Below are positions 1-10,039 of a stretch of 64,000 nucleotides of DNA, piece by piece. The stretch comes from Diphasiastrum complanatum (taxonomy: Eukaryota; Streptophyta; Lycopodiopsida; Lycopodiales; Lycopodiaceae). The translations under genes and the position numbers were made by a program. Within the stretch, counting starts at the first letter, position 1, and every line of letters starts with the position of its first letter. The stretch covers positions 26,321,540 to 26,385,539 of the forward strand of contig CM055111.1 of assembly GCA_029204225.1 (NCBI GenBank), written 5' to 3'. A model generated the notes under the pieces. The model searched no databases. It was not told the DNA's origin and saw only the letters and a list, made by a program, of their open reading frames with translations.

Positions 1-381
1 GTTGCCTGATTATTTTGTCCCCTTTTGACAATTGATAAAAGATATTCAGCAATTGTTTGGATGATTGAAGTTCTTGTTTACATGCACTGGAAATTGAATA
101 TGCTGCTAGTGAATTATAGTCGTTGAAGGTTAGAGAAGTGGTGGATCTTTCTGCAACTTGACTTCCATATAAGATTCTAGACCCACTTCCCCCAAAAGTC
201 CAAACTATTACTACCTTCCATGTTGAAATGAGCAGTATCAAGGGGAATTCAAATGCAAGGTGTAGATATTTAGCTGCTTCTTTGAAGTTTGTCATCTCAG
301 TTGGCGTTCTGTGTATGACTAAGCAGTCAAATTCATTTCAGTGTCTACTACAAGAATAAGCAGTGAAACTTTTCTTCTCAG
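1..381 (+). other. Intronic or upstream sequence of the dCMP deaminase gene, no exon seen
   Basis: No coding stretch was recognised here. The next exon begins at 382 after an acceptor, and it opens in mid-codon within the conserved QVGAC region of dCMP deaminases, so this stretch should be intron. The 5' exons, with the N-terminus and the start codon, must lie left of the window. Confidence 0.6.
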
Positions 382-3300
382 ACCAGGTTGGAGCATGTCT
401 AGTGAGCCAGGATCGGGTAATTCTTGGTATGCTGAGGCTTGAACTTGTTACCATCTCTTTCCATCCTTGAAATGAACATGTCATTATGTAGTAGTTAGAT
501 TTCCTACTTACGATCAGAGTTATTGCAGGAGTTAGTTGTTATTTTTAGTAAGCTGCAAGTGTGCACATGCTTGTCCCAGCTGTTTTGAGAAGTAGAAATT
601 CTTATTTGTATTTTGCTATTTTTCTGCCTGTGTGATAGGAATTGGCTACAATGGTTTTCCTCGTGGTTGTTCTGATGATGACCTTCCTTGGTCTAAGGTT
701 GTATCAACTTCATGAGATTTTCTGGAAATGTCTCGCAACAGAGTTGTGATTAGATCAAGTAATCATGGTCCTCACCGTATGAAAGTATCTGAATGCTGGA
801 ACTGGAATGTGCAGATATCGGCTGACGGTGATCCACTGAAGACAAAATATCCGTAAGACTAGCCACTTTTTATTATTTCTGGCACATGCAATGATAGGAA
901 ACGTCATATTGAAATGGTTTTAGCAGCATTCGTTAAAAGTGCAAATTATTGTGTTTTCTTGGGAATCATTAATATTTAACTAAAATTGAATATGACTATC
1001 TCTAGTTTGCCAGCTCTAAGTATTTTTTTTTTCAATCTTGCATCCAGTTATGTTTGCCATGCGGAAGTGAATGCTATTTTAAACAAGAACCATGCTTCGG
1101 CAGCAGGGCAGGTTTTGGCTTGTCACTCATCTCTAATTTCAAACTGTCAGATTATTGCTAGTATTTGTGGTTTTCAGATATAGGACATTTGTGGCCATCT
1201 TTTATCTGCACATTCCTCTATCGTTAGATTTGTTGTGATATATGGTTTTAATGCAAAGCAAGTCCCATCTTTTTTGCATCCAGTTTCTCCACATTTTTTA
1301 TGGGCTTTTTGCTTCAACCTTGTAAGTCATATAGCTTCTGCTCTTTTCAACCCAGGACACGTTAGCTCCTGAAGTTAATCATGTATTGACTTTTCTTTGA
1401 AAATTTGCAGAGGCTTTATGTGACAATGTTTCCTTGCAATGAGTGTGCAAAAATCATCATCCAGGTATTTTGTACCTTTAACCAGCTGTTCATTGTTCAT
1501 TCCTTGCTTTTTTGAAATTGCTATGAGAATCCTGTATGTGTTGAACACCTAGATTTGTAGTCAAAGCTTTAACTCATATTCTTTTACAAATTTTTTAAGT
1601 AAAAAATTGTTTCTACCAGGCTGGAATTGCTGAAGTGATATATTATGTAGACAAAGGACATACAAACAAAGATGGTTCGTTGTCTCGAGATTCAGCATAT
1701 GCTGCATCTAAAAAGCTTCTAGCTATGGCAGGCATAAAGGTAAGTAGCAACATTGTTTTAGTTTTACGTTGCAGCACGTAAAAAACAATGTTTGACAGCA
1801 TTGTTTTGGTCTAGTAAATCCAAATCAGGTTCAATTGAAAATTGAAGTTAGGGCTTGTTGGCCAATAATTACTTTTGGATCTCTAAGATCCCGCCAGTTG
1901 ATTTGGGGTCCAACTTGCTCGTTGGAAGGAGTGTTGCTAGTGGACATTCCACCCACCCTAATGGGAGTCCTTATTTTATAGGAATACTGTTAAAGCGGTC
2001 CTCATTTGATAACTAATTGTCATCTTCAAGGGAGAATACAAAGAGTTTTTTTCCTTTTTTGTGAATTTCTTCGTCATTCATGTCGGTTTTGCCAAAATTT
2101 ATGCTCCGCAGGATATTACCTGTATCGTTATCGATATATCTTGTGATTCAACATAGTATTATATGTTATCAAAAATGTGCTATTTGGGTATGCTAAATTC
2201 TTTTTCATCACATATATGATTTGATCAAATATAAGTAAATAACATTTTGCTCTCACATAATATCCTTCTCTGAAGGTAAATCAAATCTTTGCTTTAATGG
2301 GAAGGTCAAATGTATCATGAGAATTGAGAACATCTATAAAAAGCATAGTATTGGTGAAACACCTTTCCCTGCCCTTTTGGCTGGGAAACACGTTTCCCAG
2401 CATATCGCGTTTCCCCGAACATGGGAAACCCCCCCTGGGAAACGGTCGTTTCCCAATCAGGGAAACGCGTTTCCCTGATGGGAAATGTTCATTTCCCAGA
2501 ACACCTTTTGTTGGGAAACGGTTTTTTTAAGCCTTAAAGAATGACCCAGAATGCTGCAAGGAATTATTTCTGCCTGAAAATGGATGGAATCTCACCTGAA
2601 GTAGTCGGAATCCTGCTGGGGGGTCTGCCACAAACTTTTTTTCAGACTCGAGCTGGAAACAATCATGATTTTGACTAGAAACGCTCTTTCTCAGAAAACA
2701 GGATCGCTGGACAGCAAGTTACGTTTTTTCTCATAACTTTTGCTACAAGAATCTTCTATAGTATCTAGATTCTAAATTATGTTTCTCAATAAGTCCCTTG
2801 TATGGCTACTTCTTGTTGGTTCTTATTTGGTTCTTATTGGCCCTCTTATTAGTATAGTTTATCTAAGTTAACAATTTCCTCTCTATTCTAAGATAAATAA
2901 GTGGGTACACCCATGATGCATGCTATTGTTGTGATTCGAAAGGTTGACTCTGTTCCTTTCTCACAACTATCGAGAGTGGCGCAATATGAGTATCAATTTC
3001 TTTGATGCGTGGGCAGCTGTGTGATAGAGATGTCTTGATTCTATTTGACATTGGGTTCTCACATAACGTTATTACTCTGCTTTGAATATGGTTAAGAGTG
3101 AGCACACATACGAGTACACAGTTGAAATGGCTCTGGGAAAGGTTGCGGAAGTTTGGGATGCCAGGGTTGTGGCTATATACCTCAAACCATTCAAAGCTAT
3201 GTTGAGGAGTTGGATTTTGAGATAACGTGTTTGGCTCGTTTCGATGTGTTGCTTGGAACCTATTGGCATGTGGCTAGGAAACCTTACCTTATATCACTTG

Positions 3301-5723
3301 TGATACTCAATTGTACAAGTTTCAGTATGTTGGTAGGATCCATTCTTGTGTGACGAGCTTGATATGCCTCCGAAACCTTTGATCGCAACGACGTAGTTTC
3401 GTAAGGTTCACTGTAAGTGTATGTATGTTTGTTTTTTGTTCAATATGCCAATTTTTGCTTGTAAAAATGATGTGTTTCAAGAACAAACTAATCTTACTAA
3501 GAACCTAGATCATTAGATTAAGGAGGAGTTTATAGATGTGTTCATTGATGAACTTCCATCTGCTTTACCCCCTAAGAGAAATGTGGAACATAAGATTGAG
3601 TTCATCCTTGGATCATTTCTTATGAATAGACCACCTTATAGAATGAGTCTTAATGAGGAGGAAGAGGTAATAAGCATGATCAAAGAATATCCCGCCAAGG
3701 GCAGGTAAGACCTAGCTTCTCTCCCTGGTCCTCTTTGATCATTCTTGTTAAGAAGAAGGATGGGTCTTGGAGGATGTGTGTCGATTATCGAGGCTTGAAC
3801 AAGATAACTCTTAAGCATCGATATTCTATGCCACATATAGACGATCTTTTAGATGCCGTTCATGGTGCTACAATGTTTAGCAAGATTGACAAAGAGTGGT
3901 TACCATCAAGTAAGAGTTTGTGAAGAGGGATGTACATAAGACTGCATTCCCAACTTTTTTTGGACACTATGAATTTTTAGTTAAGTAGAGCCCCTGCAAC
4001 ATTTATGATGTTGATGAACGATTTGTTCTCAAACCATTTATGAGCAAGTTTGTGGTTATTTTTGGTGATGACATACTTGTTTACAGTTGCAGTGATGTCG
4101 CACATGCGCTGTGAACTTTGAGAGAAAACATATTATTTGCTAATAATAAAAAGATAAATATCATATGTCGGTTTTATAGTGTTAGCAGATGGGATAGAAG
4201 TAGATCCTAAGAATGTAGTTGTTCTTCTTGCTTGGCCTATCTGTACCTACAAACTTGACAACAGTAAGAGGCTTTTTTGGATTAGCTGTGTTTTATCGTT
4301 AAAGTGTGAAAAATTATTCACATGTAACTGCACAAGTAAGTATAGCAGTAAAGTTTTGATGCTTTGAAACAAGCTATAGCTGACTTTGTCACATCAAAGA
4401 TTGTTCACTCTCAAAAAGCATTTGTCATAGAAACGGATGTGAGTAATATTGCCTTTGGAACAGTTCTGATGCAAGAGGGTACGCCTGTGGTCTTTGAGAG
4501 CAAACCTTGCACAGAAGAATTATCCAACTCACGAGGAGCTTTATGCTAGAGCTCACGCTTTAAAGGCATGGAGGCATTATTTGTATGGTGCACAATTTTA
4601 TGAGTACATCCACCATGACACTTTGAGATATTTCGGCAACCAGTCAAGACCTAAGAGGTCGTCAAGCCAGGTCACATGGAGATTTGGTTCAAGAAAAGTG
4701 CCAAAAATCATGTGATCAATGCATTATCTTGTATATTGTATTAGATGTCTTTTGTGGTCATTGAAAATGACTGAATTCTTGAGATCAAACAAGCTCAATA
4801 AGAAGATCCTCATCAGAGATGCATATGGAATTTACCCGGAACGCTGTTCAAGAACGTTTTTTTTTTTTTCATTATGGGTCTCAAGAGTAGGAAATTGTGG
4901 GGGATTTGATGGCAGTTTCTTGAAATTTTTTTGAACACTACAGGGATCCTATTTTTGAACACTACAGGGACCCTACTTTTGTTAGATAGTGTTAACTGTA
5001 TTAGTCTAATTTTTGCTTGAAATTGTGCAAATCCTTTCTGCTGGATGTCTGGCAAATTATTTTGAGACTTTGCTTTTTACAACAAAAAAACAGTATATAA
5101 AATTTAATATACTTTGTTTATAATATGTATAACACTCATACCTATTGTTAATGCACATAAAAAAAAAGAATTATAAATGCGTTCCAGACAGTGTTCCGCT
5201 GTCCGGCGTGCTACTGTTCTGGAACAGTATAGGCCCCGGAATGCGTTCCAGGGCAACTGAGATCCTCATTGTAAGGAAATTGTGAGAGAGGCAAATATAG
5301 TTTTTCTATTTCTACCATGTTTCCTGTTTTTACTAGTATTATATGATCTTCATTTTTTGGTCAAGTTCAAGTTTAATCTTTGGTAAACGGTCAACTTTAT
5401 CTCCAGGGAATGAATTTTACACGATGGTTCTTAATTTTTGTACTCGTCAGTTTTGTGTCATTGAAGTTCGACGTGTCATGACCGTTAGATCACTGTATAC
5501 ATTCACAATCTTGTTGTGGACTGCAATGGAGTTCTCAAATTTTTTAACTTGTGGGAACACTTTTGCATAAACAGTTACAGAGTGGGTGACAAGCTGGAAT
5601 GTGATTAGACGTGCCTGTAGAACTTAGCTTCTTCTATTCATATCTGTAACTTACCGAGAGTTTTGTCTGCAGGTATGGCGACATGAACCTGTAGCACAGT
5701 GCATAGTACTTGAATTCAAGTAA
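382..5723 (+). CDS. DCD: Deoxycytidylate (dCMP) deaminase, 3' seven exons (5' end outside window)
   Basis: dCMP deaminase converts dCMP to dUMP, feeding thymidylate synthesis; it is a zinc enzyme, normally hexameric and regulated by dCTP and dTTP. I read seven exons by codon and splice phase: 382-426, 639-697, 815-852, 1048-1111, 1411-1464, 1620-1739 and 5673-5723. All junctions are GT-AG and the phases join without a break. Visible motifs are [24 protein letters not shown], the zinc and catalytic motif HAEVNAIL (exon 4) and the zinc motif PCNEC (exon 5). The protein ends IVLEFK and then TAA. There is no internal stop or frameshift, so the gene looks functional. The N-terminal exons lie outside the window. 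The C-terminal exon is the most diverged part compared with what I know of the family. The last intron is very long and carries retroelement debris. Confidence 0.93.
2341..2530. repeat. Cluster of inverted GGGAAACG/CGTTTCCC repeats
   Basis: About eight copies of GGGAAAC or its complement GTTTCCC are packed into roughly 170 bases. They form successive foldbacks: 2381-2400 is an almost perfect 20-base palindrome, and 2456-2479 is a perfect 24-base palindrome centred on CGCG. I do not recognise the family. It could be the core of a foldback or MITE-type element inside the intron. Confidence 0.7.
3070..4715 (+). mobile_element. Ty3/Gypsy retrotransposon relic (protease, RT, RNase H), decayed
   Basis: The stretch reads as a broken Gypsy pol. 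At about 3180-3350 there is protease-like sequence (FDVLLG followed by WHVARKP). At 3530-3700 comes the pre-RT region [13 protein letters not shown] and NRPPYRMS. At 3735-3890 is the RT palm start, [20 protein letters not shown] with FSKID. Near 4060-4090 is a degraded form of the RT catalytic block (normally FxDDILVYS). At 4364-4700 is the RNase H region ([12 protein letters not shown], then THEELYA). Stops and frame changes interrupt every domain, and no LTRs or integrase were recognised. It lies in sense orientation in the last intron of the dCMP deaminase gene. Confidence 0.88.
4927..4978 (+). repeat. 24-base direct repeat, two units
   Basis: The phrase TTGAACACTACAGGGA starts at 4931 and again at 4955, with flanking bases also matching. 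It sits just 3' of the Gypsy relic. Confidence 0.75.
5187..5262. repeat. Inverted GTTCCAG/CTGGAAC motifs in the intron
   Basis: GCGTTCCAG occurs twice with an opposing CTGGAAC between the copies, giving potential for stem-loops. The stretch is GC-richer than the surrounding intron. No family was recognised. Confidence 0.45.
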
Positions 5724-5998
5724 AGGCATCAATTCAACTGCTAATCTTAAACAGTGCAACATGCAAGAAATCCTTCATCCTGGGCATGGCGTCCAGGAGA
5801 CTAAGTTGAAAGTTTTGAATGACTTTTGTCTCTGAATGTTCTGATTCTTCTTGCAAGGTCTCTTGGGAAGTGCAACGGATGCATGTAATACCATCAAATA
5901 AGTCAATTTTTTTGGATGTTCTTATTTATTAAATTGTTCATGGTCCATAGACCACAACACCCCCCGTCCCCCCCCCCCCAAACACACAAAAACACAGA

Positions 5999-6000
<2 letters not shown>
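5724..6000 (+). other. Probable 3' UTR and downstream sequence of the dCMP deaminase gene
   Basis: This follows the TAA stop at 5721-5723. No strong AATAAA is visible close to the stop; poly(A) signals in plants are often degenerate. A run of twelve C lies at 5968-5979, just before the first CT microsatellite. Confidence 0.45.

Positions 6001-6047
<47 letters not shown>
6001..6047 (+). repeat. (CT)n microsatellite
   Basis: A pure CT dinucleotide run of 47 bases. Any reading frame through it is an artefact of the repeat. Confidence 0.97.
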
Positions 6048-6050
<3 letters not shown>

Positions 6051-7236
6051 CACATGCCAAAAGGTGGGAGCCTGGAGGAAAAGACTTGGACAAATCATAG
6101 GGGGGCTTGTCCACCTGAATTCATTGACTTGGTTTTACTCAAAGCACTGTGGTCAACCTATTTGCCTATAAAGGTTGCACCTAAATTTTATACCATTTAC
6201 CTTATTGAACGGTTTAATACACTAAAAAAGTCCTTTTTTTTTCGTCTTTTCTTTCCAACTGTTTTTTGCTCTCTAATTATTTTTTCAATTTGGAATCGCA
6301 ATCTATTACTAATTTTTGCACAATCTAATATGACAAATGGCCCAATTAACATCCAGTTCTATCCACTAGAAAGTTTGATCTCGTTCGAACTCTTCGCAAT
6401 TGGCAAATGATTGCCCAAAAGTGCGGTTTTCAAAAACTACTAATCCTTCGTTGCTAATAGAATATATATATATATGTGATGAATTTGTAAGTGGCATTAT
6501 ATCTATTGATGTTGTAGGGGCTACTTTTATACTGAGAGGAGTGACACTAATTATTATCGAATACCCTTTGCCTACCAATAATAAGTGTTGTACCAATGAC
6601 TAAACATGATGACATTCCTGAGTCATTGTTGTTCAACCCAGGGTATCCCGACCAACCAAATGATACAAGATTTTTCACATCATAGATAATGAATTGTGAG
6701 CTTTTTGTAAATATTTAAATCACATCATATTTTGCATGGATGTAGATGCTACAATATCAATAAACATAGTATCAATTAATTTTGGACTTTTTAAAAAAAT
6801 TTTGGACTATTTTTAGGATGTGGCAGCTCCACCCACCATGGCGGGTGGAGACTCCCAAGAGAAAGGTAAAAAAAAAGAAAACGAATTTTTTCTTCTCTAA
6901 AAAATTCATTTTTTTTGTTCTTTTCGTTTTTATATTTATTTATTTATTTTATTATGGGAGGCTCTACTCATCACGGTGGGTGGACACCTCCCACACCTTT
7001 AACATATATATCATAATATATACAACAATTTTTGTGTACACCCATGCATATGCATGAGGTGAGAGGATGTATGGGACGTGCACATGGCATACATCCTCTT
7101 TTGACACACTTTGTAATTGTAAGTTTCTGTTTGTATGGGGAGGGTGCATTCTCCCATATATATGTACATTTAGCCTATAAAAAATTCTCTCCTTCCCTCA
7201 TAAAAGTTTTTGTTTTTGTTTTGTTTTTTTTTTTTT

Positions 7237-7237
<1 letters not shown>
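6048..7237. other. AT-rich intergenic sequence, no gene recognised
   Basis: No coding signal is visible. A short foldback, CTCCACCC with the matching GGGTGGAG, lies at 6827-6850. A related GTGGGTGGACACCTCCCAC phrase lies near 6977-6996, so a small inverted-repeat element may sit here. T-rich and A-rich tracts are frequent. Confidence 0.5.

Positions 7238-7270
<33 letters not shown>
7238..7270 (+). repeat. (CT)n then (CA)n microsatellite
   Basis: About 15 bases of CT are followed by about 18 bases of CA. This marks the left border of the telomere-like repeat block. Confidence 0.95.
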
Positions 7271-8448
7271 TAAGGGGCAACAACTAAGGACCAAAGATTA
7301 AGGATTAAGGGTAAAGGGCCAAGAGCCAAGGGTTAAGGGTTAAGGTCCAAGGGAAAGAGGTTTAGGGCCAACGGGCAATGGCTAAGGGCTAAGGGCCAAG
7401 GACCAAGGGCTAAAGGCCAAAAGTTAAGAGTTAAGAGCCGAAGGCCCCGGGCCAGGGGCCAAGGGTTAAGGCCCAAGGGCCAGGTGCTATGGGCCAATGG
7501 TGAAAGGCCAAGTGTCTAGGGCCAAGGCCAAGGGTTTAGGGTTTAGGGTCAGGAACCAAGGGTTAAGATCCAAGGGCCAAGGGTTAAAGACTAAGAGACA
7601 AGGGCTAAGGATGAAGGGTGAATGGCCAATGGTAAAGGACAAATGACAAGGGACAAGGGAGAATGATTTAGGGTTTAGGGTTTAGGGCTAGGGGTTTATG
7701 GTTTAGGGCTAAGGGTTTAGGGTTTAAGATTTAGAATTTAGAATTTAGAATTTAGGGGTAAGGGCTTAGATTAAGGGCCATGGGTTTAGGATTTAGGATT
7801 TAGGGCTTAAGGCTAAGTGCTAAGGACTTAGGGTTTAAGGCTAAGGGTGAAGGATTTATGATTTAGGAATTAGGATTTAGGGTTTAGAATTTAGGGCTAA
7901 GGGGGTTTAGGGTTTAGGGTTAAGGGCCAAGGGTTTAGGATTTAGATTTTAGGGTTTAGGGTTTAGGGCTTAGGGCTTACAATTTAGGGCTAAAGCCTTC
8001 GGGTTTAGGATTTAAGGTTTAGGGTTTAGGGTTTAGGGCTAAGAGTTAAGGGTTAAGGGTTAGGGCTAAGGATTTAGGGTTTAGGGTTCAGGGTAAAAGA
8101 CTAAAGGACAAGGATTAAGGACCAAGGGTTAAGGGTTAAGGGCCAAGGGCCAAGATAGAAGGACAAAGGGCCAAGGGTTAAGGACCAAGGGCTAGGCGCT
8201 AAGGGCCAAGAGAGAGAAAGGAGATAAGGACCAAGGGGTAAGAGCGAGGGGCCAAGAGATAAGGACCAAGGATTAAGGGTCATGGGCCAAGATAGAAGGA
8301 CCAAGGGCCAAGACAAAGGGGCAAGGATTAAGGACCAAGGGCCGAGATAAGGAGATAGGACTAAGGGTTAAGGGCCAAGGGCCAAGATACAAGGACCAAG
8401 AGCCAAGACGAAGGGCCAAGGGTTAAGGACGAAGGGCTAAGGGCTAAG
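7271..8448 (+). repeat. Interstitial telomere-like repeat block 1 (TTTAGGG and variants)
   Basis: The block is made of seven-base units ending in AGGG or AAGGG. The centre, about 7640-8095, is rich in exact TTTAGGG, the Arabidopsis-type plant telomere unit. The flanks (7271-7640 and 8096-8448) consist of variants such as CCAAGGG, CTAAGGG, TTAAGGG and ACAAGGG. The G-rich strand is the plus strand throughout. Specific strings recur in block 2, for example GAGAGAAAGGAGATAAGG. Open frames through it on the minus strand are artefacts of the periodicity. Confidence 0.93.
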
Positions 8449-8472
8449 AGAGAAAGAAAGAAAGAAAGAAAG
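8449..8472 (+). repeat. (GAAA)n tract at the 3' end of the LINE-like insertion
   Basis: Read on the minus strand, the LINE-like sequence ends AATAAAGC followed by repeated TTTC and then degenerate CCCTTAG units. A simple-repeat tail after a polyadenylation-like signal fits the 3' end of a non-LTR retrotransposon. Confidence 0.7.
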
Positions 8473-9948
8473 CTTTATTAATGTCTTTTCCATGCCAAAA
8501 GGCATATAAGACTGAAGAGGTAGTACAACCGAGTAAATGGAACTCGGATGGGACAGTGCTGTCAACAGAAAACTAGACTAAAACTAAAACGTAAAACATA
8601 AATCGCTATGTAAAGAAAGTTCATCTCTCACACAGGAGAGGAAATAAATGGCCGTTGTTCAAAACATCTCTCACATAGGAGAGAGAGAAGAATATGAAAT
8701 TTTAAGTTTTGCAATTTTAACCAAGACCGGGCGTCCATCTCGAAAGAGAGTCCGGAAACCATTGGCCTTAGCATCTGCGATGATTTTCTTTCTCTCAGTC
8801 CATTGAATGGGCGTCCAAGTCTTCATCCATAAAAATAGTAGACCCCTTTAGGCAGCCTCTTTTACGCAAAACCTTTTGACGAAGCAAAGCATCTTTGAAT
8901 CGCAGAAACACTGTAATGGGTTGGAGCTTACCCATCCAAGCAGCAGATATGACATCCTCTTTGAGACCAAAGAGGGAATGAATAAAAGCATTTGCCTCAG
9001 CCACGAGGTCCTTACCCACAAAAGAAGCTCTCCTAACCTTGACATTGAGGGCCTTGAGATCTCGTTTTTTATGTTTTTGAATAGATTCAGAAATAACCTG
9101 CTTAGAACCCTTGAGCACGTCGGCCTAAGAACTCTTCGATTGCTGAAGTTGCTGCTCCAAGGAGTGAACCCGTTCTTGCAGCTGCTTTGACTTGTCTTCT
9201 GAATTTGCATTGCTGCTTCCTTCTTCTTCCAGTTCATTCTTGAGGTAAGTAACATCAACCTCAAGAATGCCAACTTTGCCCTGTAGGGCTAAGATCGTAT
9301 TCTCCAGAGTGGAGATTTGGAATGCTTGTTTCTTGATGATCGCAAGCAAGGATGCATTGTCCTCATGAAGGGAATCAATGATACAGGGGAAACCAGATAA
9401 AAATTCAGCTGAAAGAGACGGACAATGGGGGGGATGAAGATAAAGGGGTGAAAGAGGGAGAGGAAGAAAGAGTAGAGGGGGGTAGTGGCGTAGGAGAAGA
9501 GGTGGAGCTTGCGAGAGTGGAGGGTAGGGGCGAGGGAGAGGAAGCAGGAGAGGGAGGGGGCAAGGTAAAGGGATTTGGAGCTGTAGTAGGGATGGCTGAG
9601 AAGACAAAGGGAGAAGGGGGAGAGGTTTTCTTCCCCTTCCGATTCACAGATTGCCAATCAGTCATAGTACCCCAGCTAGATACAAGATTAATGAGGGAAA
9701 AGGGGTAGAGGAAAGGCAAAAGGACAGACAATGGCAGGTAGCGATGACAGATGAGAGGGACAGGTATGGCAGGTCAGGTAGTGATGGGAGGGAAGCTATG
9801 TCAGGGTAGCGATGGAGGGCCAGCAATGGCAGGGTAGCGATGGAGGGCCAATGACAGTAGAGCAGCGAGCAGCAATAGCAAGGCATCAGCAGCAGGGCGC
9901 CATCGCAGGAGGGAGGAGGGAGGGAGGAGAAGGCGCGCTGCTGCCATC

Positions 9949-9950
<2 letters not shown>
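8473..9950 (-). mobile_element. LINE ORF1-type (gag-like) element inserted between telomere-like blocks
   Basis: The element reads on the minus strand. From its 5' side there is a GC-rich leader (9732-9950) with repeated GCGATGGAGGGCCA, then the ORF1-like frame (8700-9665), then an untranslated 3' part with AATAAA and a (TTTC)n tail. No endonuclease or reverse transcriptase (ORF2) is present; telomere-like repeats resume on both sides beyond the simple repeats. It may be a non-autonomous ORF1-only element or an internally deleted LINE. Confidence 0.65.
8700..9665 (-). pseudogene. LINE ORF1p-like protein with coiled coil and RNA-binding-like C-terminus, frameshifted
   Basis: The start ATG at 9665-9663 gives MTDWQSVNRKGKK, followed by a Ser/Pro-rich stretch. 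After a frame change comes a coiled coil of about 100 residues rich in Leu, Glu and Gln (ISTLENTILALQGKVGILEV, later LQERVHSLEQQLQQ). A stop codon lies just before a basic region (KHKKRDLKALNVKVRRASF), followed by FLRFKDALLRQKVLRKRG and FMDEDL. A second frame change near 8800 restores ERKKIIADAKANGFRTLFRD and GRPVLVK. The order coiled coil, RRM-like fold, then C-terminal basic domain matches L1-type ORF1 proteins, which coat LINE RNA and act as chaperones. The decay shows the copy is inactive. Confidence 0.7.

Positions 9951-10037
<87 letters not shown>
9951..10037 (+). repeat. (GA)n microsatellite
   Basis: A pure GA dinucleotide run of 87 bases between the 5' side of the LINE-like element and telomere-like block 2. 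Confidence 0.97.

Positions 10038-10039
<2 letters not shown>

Larger units (their letters stand above)
1740..5672 (+). other. Expanded last intron of the dCMP deaminase gene (about 3.9 kb)
   Basis: The donor is GTAAGT at 1740 and the acceptor is TTTTGTCTGCAG ending at 5672. The other introns in this gene run from about 117 to 300 bases. The extra length is explained at least in part by an inverted-repeat cluster (2341-2530), a Ty3/Gypsy pol relic in sense orientation (about 3070-4715) and short repeats near 4.93 and 5.2 kb. The rest, 1740-2340 and 5263-5672, is AT-rich with nothing recognised. Confidence 0.85.

Noticed and set aside
5916-6410. A 164-codon open frame running through the CT microsatellite
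   Set aside because: The frame is held open by the (CT)n repeat; the rest shows no domain or codon bias.
8101-8316. Minus-strand open frame rich in LGPWPLTLNPW-type repeats
   Set aside because: It is the translation of degenerate telomere-like heptamers, which stay open because of the seven-base period.
9448-9708. Plus-strand Glu/Gly-rich open frame opposite the LINE ORF1
   Set aside because: It is the antisense of the Ser/Pro-rich part of ORF1 and shows no motif of its own.
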